A stretch of DNA of 64,000 nt from Hymenobacter psoromatis (GCA_001596155.1 CP014771.1:1736001-1800000), one strand, 5' to 3'; counted from the stretch's first letter, positions 43,435-53,396 are shown. Numbers and translations: made by a program. Notes: generated by a model not told the origin, from the letters alone.

Positions 43435-43532
43435 GTGCGGTAAGCTTTAGCTTGCTGTCTTAGCAATCACGACTCACGCCCGGCAAGCTAAAGCTTACCC
43501 TACCCCCCCCGGCAAGCTAAAGCTTACCGCAC
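43435..43532. repeat. Inverted repeat upstream of the VUT-family transporter
   Basis: GTGCGGTAAGCTTTAGCTTGC (first 20 positions from 43435) and its perfect complement at 43512-43532, with a third copy of the core (GGCAAGCTAAAGCTTACC) at 43482-43499. The core is itself nearly palindromic. The right arm ends 6 bp before the ATG. Confidence 0.75.
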
Positions 43533-43538
43533 TTATAA

Positions 43539-44285
43539 ATGCCCTCCTACGCCCACAAAAAACAGCAGCTTTACCTGGTGCTCAGCGGCATTTTTCTGGT
43601 GAATGCGCTATTGGCCGAAATTATCGGCGTCAAGATTTTCTCGGTTGAAAAGACCTTCGGGCTGAGCGGCAATCTCACGGCGGGGGTGCTGGTGTGGCCG
43701 GTCGTGTTCATCACCACCGACATTATCAACGAGTACTTCGGGCGCAAGGGCGTGCTACGCATCACCTTCCTCACGGTAGGGCTGATTTTGTACGCCTTTT
43801 TGGTTATTCTGGGCACTACCAAGCTGATACCAGCTGATTTCTGGCTCGACCTAAACAAGACGGACGCGCAGGGCCGGCCCTTTAATATTGAGTTTGCTTA
43901 CCAGAGTATTTTCCGGCAAGGGCTGGGCATTATTATCGGCTCGCTGGTGGCGTTTATTATCGGGCAGATGCTCGATGCCAGCGTGTTCCAAGCATTTCGG
44001 CGCGTCACGGGCAGCAAGTATATCTGGCTGCGGGCCACCGGCTCCACGCTCATTTCGCAGCTCGTGGACAGCTTCGTGGTGCTCTACGTGGCATTCTATT
44101 TGTTCGGCAACTGGTCGATGACGCAGGTTATCAGCGTAGCCAAGTTCAACTACTGGTACAAATTTGCTGCCGCCATCGTGCTCACGCCAGTACTTTATCT
44201 GGCTCATTATGCTATTGACCGGTATTTAGGCCCAGAAGAAACCGTGGAATTGCAAGAAGAGGCGTTTGTGGATAAGAGCGTGTAG
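43539..44285 (+). CDS. yhhQ: Queuosine precursor transporter (VUT/YhhQ family)
   Basis: 248 residues, about six membrane helices. TTDIINEYFGRKG (about 66-78) is the family signature; LISQLVDSFVVLYVAFYLFG is another conserved stretch. It imports queuosine precursors for tRNA wobble-base modification. The length is normal. It is close to, but not coupled with, the next gene. Confidence 0.85.
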   Translation: MPSYAHKKQQLYLVLSGIFLVNALLAEIIGVKIFSVEKTFGLSGNLTAGVLVWPVVFITTDIINEYFGRKGVLRITFLTVGLILYAFLVILGTTKLIPADFWLDLNKTDAQGRPFNIEFAYQSIFRQGLGIIIGSLVAFIIGQMLDASVFQAFRRVTGSKYIWLRATGSTLISQLVDSFVVLYVAFYLFGNWSMTQVISVAKFNYWYKFAAAIVLTPVLYLAHYAIDRYLGPEETVELQEEAFVDKSV

Positions 44286-44315
44286 ATTATCAATTTTCCA
44301 ATTTTTATTAACTAT

Positions 44316-44966
44316 ATGTTTAAAAGAATTACCTGCTACTTGGTCCTAAGTATGTCGTGCCTGACCAGCTACGCGCAAATGCAAAAGAGCCTGTTATTTG
44401 GTCATAGGGCCGAGTCCGGATTTTATGTGCTTAGTGATAATCGACTGGTGCGCTACCCTGGTAACATCAAGGTGTATGCGCACGAGTTGGTGGTTAAAGA
44501 CGAACAAGGCAAACAAATTAAATACACGCCGGACGAGGTGTACAGTGCCCAAATTGGTACTACGCATTACATCGCGGCGAGCGGCTTCAAAACCAAGAGC
44601 GGATTCTGGTCCGTTAAGCAGGAGGAAAAGCTGTTTGTAGAAGTAGTGGATAGCGGCAAAATTTCCCTTTATCGTTACTGCTATACGGTAGGTGGCCCCA
44701 ATTACAGCAGCCGTGAATTAAACACTTATATGCTGTACGACGTGGCACTGGATTCAACGACTACCCTGCCGGTGAGCGCCTACACAGGCAAGGGCAAGCG
44801 CTTTCGGGAAGCGCTGGCTCCTTTCGTCGCTGCCCGTCCCGATTTGCTAGCCTTGCTCAACAACGGTAACATTAGCATTGATGAATTACCTGCTTTTATG
44901 CACGCGCTCAATACTAATCAGACCTTTATAAGACCCAAGCCAATACCTCCTTTTGGTGTCGATTAA
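44316..44966 (+). CDS. Secreted protein of unknown function
   Basis: 216 residues with a signal peptide (about 1-20, ending SYAQ). It has a beta-rich middle (GFYVLSDNRLVRYPGNIKVY then a KYTPDEV segment) and a helical C-terminal region. No family is recognised. It lies 30 bp after the transporter gene and 13 bp before trpS, so it may be co-transcribed. Confidence 0.55.
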   Translation: MFKRITCYLVLSMSCLTSYAQMQKSLLFGHRAESGFYVLSDNRLVRYPGNIKVYAHELVVKDEQGKQIKYTPDEVYSAQIGTTHYIAASGFKTKSGFWSVKQEEKLFVEVVDSGKISLYRYCYTVGGPNYSSRELNTYMLYDVALDSTTTLPVSAYTGKGKRFREALAPFVAARPDLLALLNNGNISIDELPAFMHALNTNQTFIRPKPIPPFGVD

Positions 44967-44979
44967 TTACGTAATTCCC

Positions 44980-45954
44980 ATGTCCCGCATCCTTACTGGC
45001 ATTCAGAGCACTGGCCGCCCACACCTGGGCAACCTGCTCGGTGCCATCCTACCCGCCATCGAGCTGTCGAAAAACCCGGCCAACGACTCGCTGTACTTCA
45101 TCGCCGATTTGCACTCGCTCACGACCGTGCGCGACCCCGCGCTGCTGCGCGCCAACACCTACGCCGTGGCGGCGGCCTGGCTGGCCTGCGGCTTCGACAC
45201 CGAGAAAAACCTGTTTTACCGGCAGTCCGACGTGCCGCAGGTGACCGAGCTGACGTGGTATTTGTCGTGCTTCACGCCCTACCCCATGCTGGCCAACGCG
45301 CACAGCTTCAAGGACAAGAGCGATAAGCTATCGGACGTGAACGCGGGCCTCTTTACCTACCCGGTGCTGATGGCGGCCGATATCCTGCTCTACGATGCCG
45401 AAATTGTGCCCGTGGGCAAGGACCAGATTCAGCACCTCGAAATAGCCCGCGACATCGCGCACGCTTTCAACAGCCGCTACGGCGACACGCTGGTGGAGCC
45501 CCAGGCCCGCGTCGATGCCGAACTGATGACCATTCCCGGCACCGACGGCGCGAAGATGAGCAAGAGCTACGGCAACATCATCGACGTGTTTGCGCCCGAA
45601 AAGGAGCTGCTGAAAACTATCAAAACCATCATTTCAAGTAGCATGCTGCTCGAAGACCCCAAAGACCCCGATACAGACGTCACGTTCCGGCTGTATTCGC
45701 TGCTCGCTACCCCCACCGAAACGGCCGACCTGCGCCAGCGCTACCTAGCCGGCGGCTACGGCTACGGCGCGGCCAAACAGGCGCTCTACGAGCTGATTTT
45801 GCGGCGCTTTGCGCCGGAGCGTGAGCGCTTTACCTTCTACATGAATAACCTGCCGGAGCTGGATGCCGCGCTGGCTAGCGGCGCGCGGCGAGCGCAGGAA
45901 TATGGCGCGGGCGTGCTGGCCAAGGTGCGCGAAAAGGTAGGCTATGGTGTCTGA
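44980..45954 (+). CDS. trpS: Tryptophanyl-tRNA synthetase
   Basis: 324 residues from the ATG at 44980; an earlier in-frame start at 44953 would overlap the previous gene. Class I signatures GRPHLGN (HIGH-like, about 12-18) and AKMSKS are present, with LSCFTPYPMLANAHSFKDKS typical of TrpRS. The last Val and the TGA stop lie in a dispersed repeat (GTCTGAACCACGG) also found at the end of the gene at 34166. Confidence 0.95.
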   Translation: MSRILTGIQSTGRPHLGNLLGAILPAIELSKNPANDSLYFIADLHSLTTVRDPALLRANTYAVAAAWLACGFDTEKNLFYRQSDVPQVTELTWYLSCFTPYPMLANAHSFKDKSDKLSDVNAGLFTYPVLMAADILLYDAEIVPVGKDQIQHLEIARDIAHAFNSRYGDTLVEPQARVDAELMTIPGTDGAKMSKSYGNIIDVFAPEKELLKTIKTIISSSMLLEDPKDPDTDVTFRLYSLLATPTETADLRQRYLAGGYGYGAAKQALYELILRRFAPERERFTFYMNNLPELDAALASGARRAQEYGAGVLAKVREKVGYGV

Positions 45955-45997
45955 ACCACGGATTCATCCGGATTTTTCGGATGAATCGGATTTTGTG
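45949..45997 (+). repeat. Dispersed repeat (GTCTGAACCACGG type), copy 2
   Basis: It contains a 10-bp hairpin (GATTCATCCG with CGGATGAATC, loop GATTTTT) and overlaps the trpS stop. It is homologous to copy 1 at 34121-34169 over about 48 bp with about five differences. Confidence 0.7.
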
Positions 45998-46020
45998 GAC
46001 GGGTAGCGAAAAGTAGGATT

Positions 46021-46085
46021 AGAAAACAATAAAACGGGTTTAAGAACTTATTAGTCAAGTTCTTAAACCCGTTTTATTGTTTTCT
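46021..46085. terminator. 29-bp perfect hairpin between convergent genes
   Basis: Arms 46021-46049 and 46057-46085, loop 7 nt, perfectly complementary. With A- and T-rich outer parts it works as a bidirectional terminator for trpS and the minus-strand membrane-protein gene. Confidence 0.7.
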
Positions 46086-46094
46086 AACTACAAT

Positions 46095-47162
46095 TTAATT
46101 CCGGCGCTCGGTTTGGACCAGTCGTTCGCCGGGCGTGGCCTGGAAGCCGCCGAAGCCGGCGGCCAGCGCGCCCAGCACCATGCCAATGAAGGTGTAGATA
46201 GCGGCCTTCGACAAGGCTGAGGCGGTGGCCTCGCCTACCTCGCGGGCTTTTAGAGCGGCGGCGTCCTTGGCTTGCTTCAGCTTGGCCTGGGCCTCCTTGG
46301 CGGTGTTAATCCAGTTGTCCACGATTTGCTCCGACTCGGCGCGGCTCTTGCCGGTGCGCTTCATCACCACGTTCACGGCGGCGTCGCGGTCGGCGGCGTT
46401 GCCGATGTTGTCGGCGCGGGAAGTCAGGTTATCGAACACCTGGTCGAGGGTTTCGCCCGCGTCCTGCGGGTTTGCGGCGCTCTGGCCGGCGGCGGCTTTG
46501 GCGTTGTTGCCAGCGGCGCGGGCCTGGCTTTCGAGGGCGCTCGGCTGCAGCTCAGGCTTGCCGGTTTGCTGAAGCAGCGTGCGGGCTTCGTGCTTGAGGT
46601 CGTTGACGTCAATGCCCTGCTTTTTCAACTCCCCCTGAATAGCATCGCCAGCCTGCGGAGCCACGGCAGCAATGCCGCTGCCGGCGGCCGTGAGCGTGCG
46701 GCCCGCCAGGCCGCCTACCCCGCTAATGATGCCGCCCACGGCCGTCGTGAGCAGGTAGAACGTGAAGAGCGTAACCAGGCACCAGCTCAGCAGGCCGTGC
46801 AATAGGCCATCGGCGCGGCGCGGGCTGCCGGCCAGCCGCCCGGCTACCACACCTCCCACATACAGCGCCACCAGCGTGCTGATACCGTACCAGATGATGG
46901 CCCCCGTGCCAAGCCCATTGAACGGATTGCCCTCCTGCATAGGGTTCACGGTGCTCAGGCCAATTCCAACGCCCAACATGCTCAGCCCCAACTCGGTAAC
47001 GAGCGCCAGCAGCGCGCCGCCAAACACCGCGCCCCACGAGATGCGCCGGTGCAGCTTGGGGTCGGCGGTGGTAGTAGTGGCAGAATAATTGGGGGGGTAG
47101 GCGGGGGTCACGTCGGCCACAATCGGGCGGGCGGGGTAGTCGGGATTAGGAGTTGGGTTCAT
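46095..47162 (-). CDS. Membrane protein with long helical insert
   Basis: 355 residues. A proline-rich N-terminus (about 1-40) is followed by four hydrophobic helices (about 45-165, rich in Gly and Ala, including SWGAVFGGALLALVTELGL). A long polar helical, coiled-coil-like region (about 190-320, Ala/Gln-rich with KQAKDAAALKAREVGE) and a final membrane helix (about 325-345) follow. The architecture resembles 'PhnA-like' or YtxH-type membrane proteins of Bacteroidota. Function unknown. Confidence 0.6.
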   Translation of the reverse strand: MNPTPNPDYPARPIVADVTPAYPPNYSATTTTADPKLHRRISWGAVFGGALLALVTELGLSMLGVGIGLSTVNPMQEGNPFNGLGTGAIIWYGISTLVALYVGGVVAGRLAGSPRRADGLLHGLLSWCLVTLFTFYLLTTAVGGIISGVGGLAGRTLTAAGSGIAAVAPQAGDAIQGELKKQGIDVNDLKHEARTLLQQTGKPELQPSALESQARAAGNNAKAAAGQSAANPQDAGETLDQVFDNLTSRADNIGNAADRDAAVNVVMKRTGKSRAESEQIVDNWINTAKEAQAKLKQAKDAAALKAREVGEATASALSKAAIYTFIGMVLGALAAGFGGFQATPGERLVQTERRN

Positions 47163-47332
47163 GGGAGTGGAGAAGGAAGTGGAAGGAAAATATCAACGAG
47201 GAAGATAGTAACCTCCGCCATTGCGGAAATTGAGTTTTACGCTTTACGGCTATCTCTCTAAACAGTTGATTTTCTTATACTTTTCTTCATTCTCGGACGT
47301 CCCCGTTGGCCGGCCCTATCCCCGCCAAAACA

Positions 47333-48135
47333 TTAGTACTGCTGCTGATGGGCGAAACTAAAGCCCACCTTACTACCGCGGCTCACCTGCTGGTTTTCCA
47401 GCTTTTGCTTCACCGATATTTTCTGAATTTCGGGTAGCGGCGGAGCAATGAGGTCGTTGTTGACGGCGGCAATCATGGCGCTTTCCACGAACAGGCGCAG
47501 CGATTCGGCCGTGACGATGCTGCCGCTCATATCGTGGCCGGGCAGCTCCAGCTGCTGCACGCCTTCCAGAAAATAATGGTTGTCGATGTTGATAAACAGG
47601 CGGCCCAGTAGGTAGCCGGGGTCGTTCAGGCGCTGATAGCGGATGCTATCGGCCATGAAGTTGTAGGCCATGATGTGGCCAAAGAAGCGCCGCCGGAAGT
47701 CGGCCTCCACGTAGGGCGTGTTGAGCGGCCCGAAATCGTCGGCAAACGTGACGATGTTGGAGTGCATCACGAACACCAGCAAGTCGCCCGAGAAGCGGAT
47801 GTGAAATTCCATCTCGTTAACGGGCAGGCACTCAATCTTTACGCTGGCGTCGGCGTCGGCGGTTACCTTCTGGGTCAGCTCCAGGCACAGCTGCTGCGAC
47901 ACCTGGCGCAGCAGCGTAAATGCCGCCTGCGTAGCCCGAAAAATAGCCTGCTTGGCGCTCGATTTTTCGCGCAGGCCCTGGGCAATGAGGTTGAGGCGGT
48001 CGGGCAGCAGCTCCGCAGTAGCCGGGGCCAGGTCGGAGTCGGGGGTCGCTTTGGCACGGGGCGCTTTGGGGCGGGCAGCCAGGTTCGGCTTGGTGGGAGG
48101 GGTAGGCGGCGCGGAAGGAGCAGCAGATTTAGCCA
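47333..48135 (-). CDS. Conserved hypothetical protein
   Basis: 267 residues from the ATG at 48135; an upstream alternative start is unlikely. A basic Pro/Ala-rich tail (1-45, PSAPPTPPTKPNLAARPKAP) precedes a single domain including EMEFHIRFSGDLLVFVMHSN and FRRRFFGHIMAYNFMADSIR. No catalytic motif is recognised and there is no signal peptide. It is probably cytoplasmic and restricted to Hymenobacter relatives. From 48136 to 48418 I see no gene. Confidence 0.6.
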
Positions 48136-48418
48136 TTGTAAGCAGGTGGAGATGAGAAGCAAAGAAACACGGCAACCTCCTATTTCAACGGCGGCGGCCT
48201 CGCAGAAGTACGCAGGTGAGTGAGTATGCGGCTGCCTACCCCTGTCACTGGTGCGCATGAGCCACACCTGGCGCTCATGTTACGCGCAGGCAATCCTTAT
48301 TTTACTACCTTCCTGACAAGCGCCAAACCATTTAGCTAAAAAACTGGTTTTGGGTAGGATAATAACACACTGCCGAGTCTATTCGTAAAAGCAGTAAAAT
48401 CTAATTTCTGTCGCTGCC

Positions 48419-48760
48419 ATGACCGATACCTATCTGCGAAGCCTCGGCTTTGCGCCTACCCGCCAGGAATCGCGCAATAGCCGGGATAATTTCAACCAGA
48501 CCTGGCGCTACCAGTTCGACCATGCCGCCCGCGATGGGGTGAGTCTTTACATTGAGCACCCGCTGGGGATTGAGAGCTGCCGCCTGAGTACGCTGGCCGC
48601 GCCGCTGGCCGCGCAAGACGTGTTTGCCACCATTGGCCTGCACGACCGGGCCGGTTTGGAAATCGCCATCAAGGATTTTTATGCCGCCCACGGCGGCATG
48701 GGGCCGCAGGTAGCCTCGTTCGTACCGCACCTGTTCCGGCCTTATCACCGCCAGGAATAA
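48419..48760 (+). CDS. Small hypothetical protein
   Basis: 113 residues, soluble, no recognised motif. LRSLGFAPTRQESRNSRDNF and a central SLYIEHPLGIESC are the most distinctive parts. A second small gene follows 36 bp downstream in the same direction. Confidence 0.5.
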   Translation: MTDTYLRSLGFAPTRQESRNSRDNFNQTWRYQFDHAARDGVSLYIEHPLGIESCRLSTLAAPLAAQDVFATIGLHDRAGLEIAIKDFYAAHGGMGPQVASFVPHLFRPYHRQE

Positions 48761-48796
48761 CTTTTTTCAGCCACCCGGCCCGCCTACCCCCCCCTC

Positions 48797-49186
48797 ATGG
48801 ACCAAGAACAGCTTGCCCGCCAAATGCACGGTGTGGTATATACGCAACGTAAGCTATCCTACCTGCAAGAGAAGCTTACCGAGGCCTCCGCTCATAATCC
48901 GGTGCCCCTGGTGCCGGGGCAGCGCACGCTGTCCGTTGCCAATGTGGTGGCCGCCAGTGAGCACGAGCGCCGCATGAATGAAATTATCGAAGAGATAAAC
49001 CAGGAAGAAACAACGGTAAAGCAGCTAACAGAATCGCTGCTGGAGGTGATTCCGGAGATAATTAAAAACCTGATTCGCCAGGGAATGCCGCTCGTAGCCG
49101 ATTGGCAGAAAGATGGCATTGCCTCGCTGGCGCTGGTGTATGAAAAGCAGCGCTTCATCATTATTCCTGATAATGAGCTGGACTGA
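48797..49186 (+). CDS. Small coiled-coil hypothetical protein
   Basis: 129 residues, with helical heptad-like stretches (about 1-30 and 55-90, EHERRMNEIIEEINQEETTV) and a short beta C-terminus. No known family. A strong hairpin terminator follows. Confidence 0.5.
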   Translation: MDQEQLARQMHGVVYTQRKLSYLQEKLTEASAHNPVPLVPGQRTLSVANVVAASEHERRMNEIIEEINQEETTVKQLTESLLEVIPEIIKNLIRQGMPLVADWQKDGIASLALVYEKQRFIIIPDNELD

Positions 49187-49201
49187 GGGTCCGGCAATTG
49201 C

Positions 49202-49256
49202 CAGCCCCTAAAAAAGCCCCGTTTCCAGCTTGGAAACGGGGCTTTTTTAGGGGCTG
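49202..49256. terminator. 26-bp perfect bidirectional terminator
   Basis: Arms 49202-49227 and 49231-49256 with a 3-nt loop; the core AAAAGCCCCGTTTCCA is identical to the terminator core at 54073-54088. It lies between the convergent coiled-coil and glycosidase genes and has A and T runs for both directions. Confidence 0.85.
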
Positions 49257-49265
49257 CGCCGGTGG

Positions 49266-52200
49266 CTAGTCGATGCGCATGAGCTTTTTGGTTACGACGT
49301 TGGTCGCCGTCACCAATTGGAGCAGGTACATGCCGGGCAGCAGGCCGGTGCCCACGAGCGTAAACTGCTGCCGCACACCCGCTTCGACGTTGCCGTTGTA
49401 GAGCTGCCGCACGAGTTGATTGCGGGTATCGAAAACCGACAGCTTAACCGGGCCAGCGGCGGGCAGGCTGAATTCGATGGTCGTTTGGCCGGTGAAGGGA
49501 TTGGGATAGGCCTGGAGCTCCAGCTGGGCATCGGCGGCGGGGGCAGCGCCGTCGTCGGTGGCAAGGGCCGAGGCCGAGGAGACGGCCGAGACGCTGGCCG
49601 TCGTTTTGGCCACGCTGCTGGTAGTGGTGAAGGGAATGAGGTGGCTGCCGGCGATGGGCGCTTCTTCCTGGCCCGAGGGCAGCGTCCAGGCCACGGACAC
49701 GTTGTCGTCGCCGCCCGCCTCTTTTTGCAGCACCTCCACATAGTAGCGGTGACCGGCCAGCAGGTTCACCGCCGCCGACTTCTGGCTGCTGTACTTGTTC
49801 CACTCCCGGTAGCTGGTCCAACCGTTTACACTGGCAATCAATACCTTATTGGCAACCGCATCATCCGTGCTCAGCCACAGCTGCGAGTCGTCATCGCCAG
49901 AGATATGGAAGACGTAGGCCCCATCCTGGGGCGGGCAGAGGTAGCCGCGAATGCGAGTCCCGTAATTATCGCCGATGTTGCGGCCGCCTTCCAGCTGCGT
50001 GAGCGTAGCCGTGACATTGGGCGGCGTAGCCAACGGAATGTTCGCCACGCTCGTGCCCGCCACGTTGGTCCACTGCTCCCAGCCAATGGAGCCCGTGCCT
50101 GCGCAGGCCGTAGCCGCAGGGGTAGCCGCAGGGGCCGTGTAAGGAATGAGGTGGCTGCCGGCGATGGGTAGCTCGGCCGAGCCGTCGGGCAGGTTCCAGC
50201 CCACGGCTACGAAGTCGGCACCGTTGCCTTCCTTGTGCAGCACCTCCACGTAGTAGCGCCGGCCAGCCACCAGGCTCACCGTTCCCGACTTCTGGCTGCC
50301 GTACTTGCTCCACTCGCCGGGGTTAGTCCAGCCGCTGAAGCCGGCCAGCTGCACCTTGTTGGCGGGCGTGTCGTCGGTACTGAGCCAGAGCTGGCAGTCG
50401 TCGTCGCCCGCAATCTGGAAGGTATAGCTGCCGCTCTGGGGTGGGCAGATATAGCCGCGAATGCGCGCCCCGTAGTTGTCGCCAATGTTGTAGGCGCTCT
50501 CCAGCTTGGTCAGCACGGCCGAGTTGTTGGCCGCCGTGCCCACCGGAATGGCGGCTACGCTCGTGCCCGCGATGTTGGTCCACTGCTCCCAGCCAATCGA
50601 GCCCGTGCCCGCGCAAGCTACCGCCGTGGTGGCAGGGGTAGCGCCCCCGCCAGCCAGCACAAACTGCGGCGTCTCGGTTACGGTGAGCGTCACTTTGCCG
50701 CCTTGGGTCTTTACGCGGCTGGCCAGCATGCTGGCCTTACCCTCCTGGGGCTGGTAGATGCGGGCCGAGTCGGCAGTGCCCAGGTCGAGAGTGTAAGTAG
50801 CGGTGCGCGCTTTCTCATCGGGCACCACCAGGGCATAGATGGTTTTGCCATTCGCCTCATAGCGGTCCACGAGGGGGTCGCTGTTGAGGGTGCCCGTGTA
50901 GGAATAGGCCCCCAGCAAGGCATTGGCCTGCCGCAGAAAAGTAGCGGCCGGCTTCGGCGTTTGGTCCGTATTGAGGAGGCCCGACGAGCCAAACTGAATC
51001 GGATTGGTCGGATTATCGTCGTGCAGCTCGTAGAAAAACGTGCGCTCTACCCCCCAGCGGGCATAGAGCAGCGCCGTGCGCAGGGTCCAGTCAGCTTCCG
51101 TTTGCAGCACCGACCGGCCACCGATGGCGGGCGCGTGCAACGGGCTGCCCTGGTTGGTGTCGTAGCCGGTTTCGGTTACCCACACCGGCATGTCGTTGGC
51201 ATACTGGTGGGCCATGTTAATAAAGCTCTGAGCTACCTGGCCGGCATTCGAGACTTCGGGCGCCGAGCCGCGGGTGGAGGTGCCATTTTGCGAGGTGCTG
51301 GCATCGTTTGAGTAGAGGTGGTAATTAATCACATCCCAGCACAGGTTTACCGAACCGTCGGCCTTGAGGCCCCGGTTTTGGCGGCACCAGTCAATCATGC
51401 CGCGCACGTAGTCGGGATTGGGTGAGGCCAGCCCCGCCATCACGACCTGCATGTTAGGGTCAGCATTTTTGACGCCTACCCCCGCGCCCATCGTGTTCTT
51501 GTTGCCATCGTAGAAGGCCGACAGGTTGGCCGCATATTCGAAGGCAGTTTGGTAGGCTTTGCGGCCCTTCCACCACTTATCGCGCTCATTATCACACTCA
51601 ACGTACTTAATATAGCCCAGGCCAATCTTAATCTGGTTGGCCGGGTCGCCAAACCAGCGAGTGCTCGTATCGACGTGCAGCAGGGCCGGGTTCACGTTCA
51701 GGTTGGAGCCATAGCGGGCCACGTACTGAAAAGCCATCCGCGCCTGGTCGATGTACGAGTTGGGGTCGCTGAAGTCGCTGCCATAGCGCACGGGCACGTT
51801 TTCGGCATCGCGGTCGGCGCTGGGATACGAGGCCAGCATCCAGTCGGGCACCGTCTTGAGGCAGGCCAGCACCTCGATACCTTCGGCCTTAAGGCGCTGG
51901 TACATCACGTCGTAGTTCCAGCCGCCACTGTGCACGGGGTTATAGGTGAAGTTCCCCTGCGTCGATTCCAGCTTGCTCCAATCGAGGTAGTGCCGGACGC
52001 CGGTGAAGTTTTTTACGGCCGTCAGGCGGGTTTCGTCAATTACCAGCGGGTTGCTTGGGTCTTCCAAATCCCACTCAAAGCCATTCACGCCCATCTCCTG
52101 GCCTAATTTAATCTTCTTCTGCACCGCAACGCCGGTCTGGTTGGTAACGGGCAGCGGCGTGCCCGGCACGTAGGTGCCGTATAGCTCTATTTCGGTGGGG

Positions 52201-53396
52201 TAGCCCCAGGTGGCCGTGATGACCAGCGCCCGGATATTGCTGATGGGCGAGGGCAGCTTGAAGTTGGTTAGCTGGTTGGGGTCGGGTCCTTCCCACTGGT
52301 AATTATGCCCGCCTTTATATGTGCCAATGGCCACGCGCTGCCCGGTGTTGGTAATGACCGAAAGCGTCATGGGGTCGCTCATATTATTGCTACCCCCATC
52401 ATAAAAGCGGATGCTCTCGATGCTCATCGCCTCGCCCGGCTGGAAGGTATAGTACGTATCGTAGCTCGGTATAATCTTGCCCCAGCCCGTAATCGAGCCC
52501 GTCGTAATTGAGCCATCAAAGAGCGGCTGAATATTATTGGGCGAGTTGCTGAGCCCATACCAGCGCGTGGCATCAATCGGAATCTTGCCGCTGGTGCTGG
52601 CAGTGGTCACTGCGGGAGGGGGGGTAGGCGCTGCCTGCACGAGCTGCGTCTGGCTGGTGCTGGCCGCCAAGTAGTTAGCACTAGCCGCCTGACTTGCCGT
52701 GATGGTGGCCGAGCCCGCGCCCACCACCGTAGCCAACCACTGGCCGGTTGCCGCCGACACGCTCACCACGGCGGGCGTCGAGGAGGTATAGCTGATGGAA
52801 GCAGCAGTGTTGGTGCTGCTGGCCGCCAGCGCAAAGGGCGCGTTGCCCACCGTGCGGGGGGGTAGGGGCCCAAAGGTGAGTGCAGGCGCCACCGCCTGCA
52901 CCGCCGCCGCAGTGCCAGCCTTGCCAAACACCTTCACCTTCACCGGAATGTTATTGCTGAATTTATGAATCACGATGGCATCAGCCATCACGCCGCCACT
53001 CACTACCATATTCACGTATTGATAATACGTTTCTCCCGTGAAAGTGCCGATAAGCGTGCGCTGCGTGCCATACTGCGCATAAATCGTGGCCGGGGCCGAC
53101 GTAAACACCCCTTCATAGTCGAAGAGCGCTAACCGGGTTAGCACCGTGGTTTGCTGAAGTTTCAGCGTCACGTCCATGTACTGGAAATTGGTGGGTAGCC
53201 AGCAGTTCTGCACCAGGTTGTTGAGGTTATCGTCGCGCCAGGGCGAATAGTCCTGGCCCGTTACAACGCTCTCCGTAATGGTGCCGATGCTTATTGCCTG
53301 CTCACCAGCATTAGGCGTAATCTGGGCTACCGCGAAGCTGAGTTTCAAAAAAACGACTACTGGCAACAGGTATTTTTTAACAAGGAACAAGGGCAT
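49266..53396 (-). CDS. Secreted multi-domain glycoside hydrolase with T9SS sorting domain
   Basis: 1376 residues. A signal peptide (about 1-24, ending SFAVAQ) starts the protein. Beta domains follow: a discoidin-like region (about 30-160), an Ig-like region (about 175-255) with GPLPPRTVGNAPFALAASST, and a further sandwich (about 260-415). A TIM-barrel glycosidase (about 430-800) has IKYVECDNERDKWW (candidate acid/base Glu) and VWVTETGYD (candidate nucleophile Glu), as in clan GH-A. Two near-identical PA14-like domains begin ACAGTGSIGWEQWTN. The C-terminal PNPFTGQTTIEFSLPAAGP domain ends KLMRID and directs type IX secretion. The exact GH family and substrate are not identifiable here. Confidence 0.85.
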   Translation of the reverse strand: MPLFLVKKYLLPVVVFLKLSFAVAQITPNAGEQAISIGTITESVVTGQDYSPWRDDNLNNLVQNCWLPTNFQYMDVTLKLQQTTVLTRLALFDYEGVFTSAPATIYAQYGTQRTLIGTFTGETYYQYVNMVVSGGVMADAIVIHKFSNNIPVKVKVFGKAGTAAAVQAVAPALTFGPLPPRTVGNAPFALAASSTNTAASISYTSSTPAVVSVSAATGQWLATVVGAGSATITASQAASANYLAASTSQTQLVQAAPTPPPAVTTASTSGKIPIDATRWYGLSNSPNNIQPLFDGSITTGSITGWGKIIPSYDTYYTFQPGEAMSIESIRFYDGGSNNMSDPMTLSVITNTGQRVAIGTYKGGHNYQWEGPDPNQLTNFKLPSPISNIRALVITATWGYPTEIELYGTYVPGTPLPVTNQTGVAVQKKIKLGQEMGVNGFEWDLEDPSNPLVIDETRLTAVKNFTGVRHYLDWSKLESTQGNFTYNPVHSGGWNYDVMYQRLKAEGIEVLACLKTVPDWMLASYPSADRDAENVPVRYGSDFSDPNSYIDQARMAFQYVARYGSNLNVNPALLHVDTSTRWFGDPANQIKIGLGYIKYVECDNERDKWWKGRKAYQTAFEYAANLSAFYDGNKNTMGAGVGVKNADPNMQVVMAGLASPNPDYVRGMIDWCRQNRGLKADGSVNLCWDVINYHLYSNDASTSQNGTSTRGSAPEVSNAGQVAQSFINMAHQYANDMPVWVTETGYDTNQGSPLHAPAIGGRSVLQTEADWTLRTALLYARWGVERTFFYELHDDNPTNPIQFGSSGLLNTDQTPKPAATFLRQANALLGAYSYTGTLNSDPLVDRYEANGKTIYALVVPDEKARTATYTLDLGTADSARIYQPQEGKASMLASRVKTQGGKVTLTVTETPQFVLAGGGATPATTAVACAGTGSIGWEQWTNIAGTSVAAIPVGTAANNSAVLTKLESAYNIGDNYGARIRGYICPPQSGSYTFQIAGDDDCQLWLSTDDTPANKVQLAGFSGWTNPGEWSKYGSQKSGTVSLVAGRRYYVEVLHKEGNGADFVAVGWNLPDGSAELPIAGSHLIPYTAPAATPAATACAGTGSIGWEQWTNVAGTSVANIPLATPPNVTATLTQLEGGRNIGDNYGTRIRGYLCPPQDGAYVFHISGDDDSQLWLSTDDAVANKVLIASVNGWTSYREWNKYSSQKSAAVNLLAGHRYYVEVLQKEAGGDDNVSVAWTLPSGQEEAPIAGSHLIPFTTTSSVAKTTASVSAVSSASALATDDGAAPAADAQLELQAYPNPFTGQTTIEFSLPAAGPVKLSVFDTRNQLVRQLYNGNVEAGVRQQFTLVGTGLLPGMYLLQLVTATNVVTKKLMRID

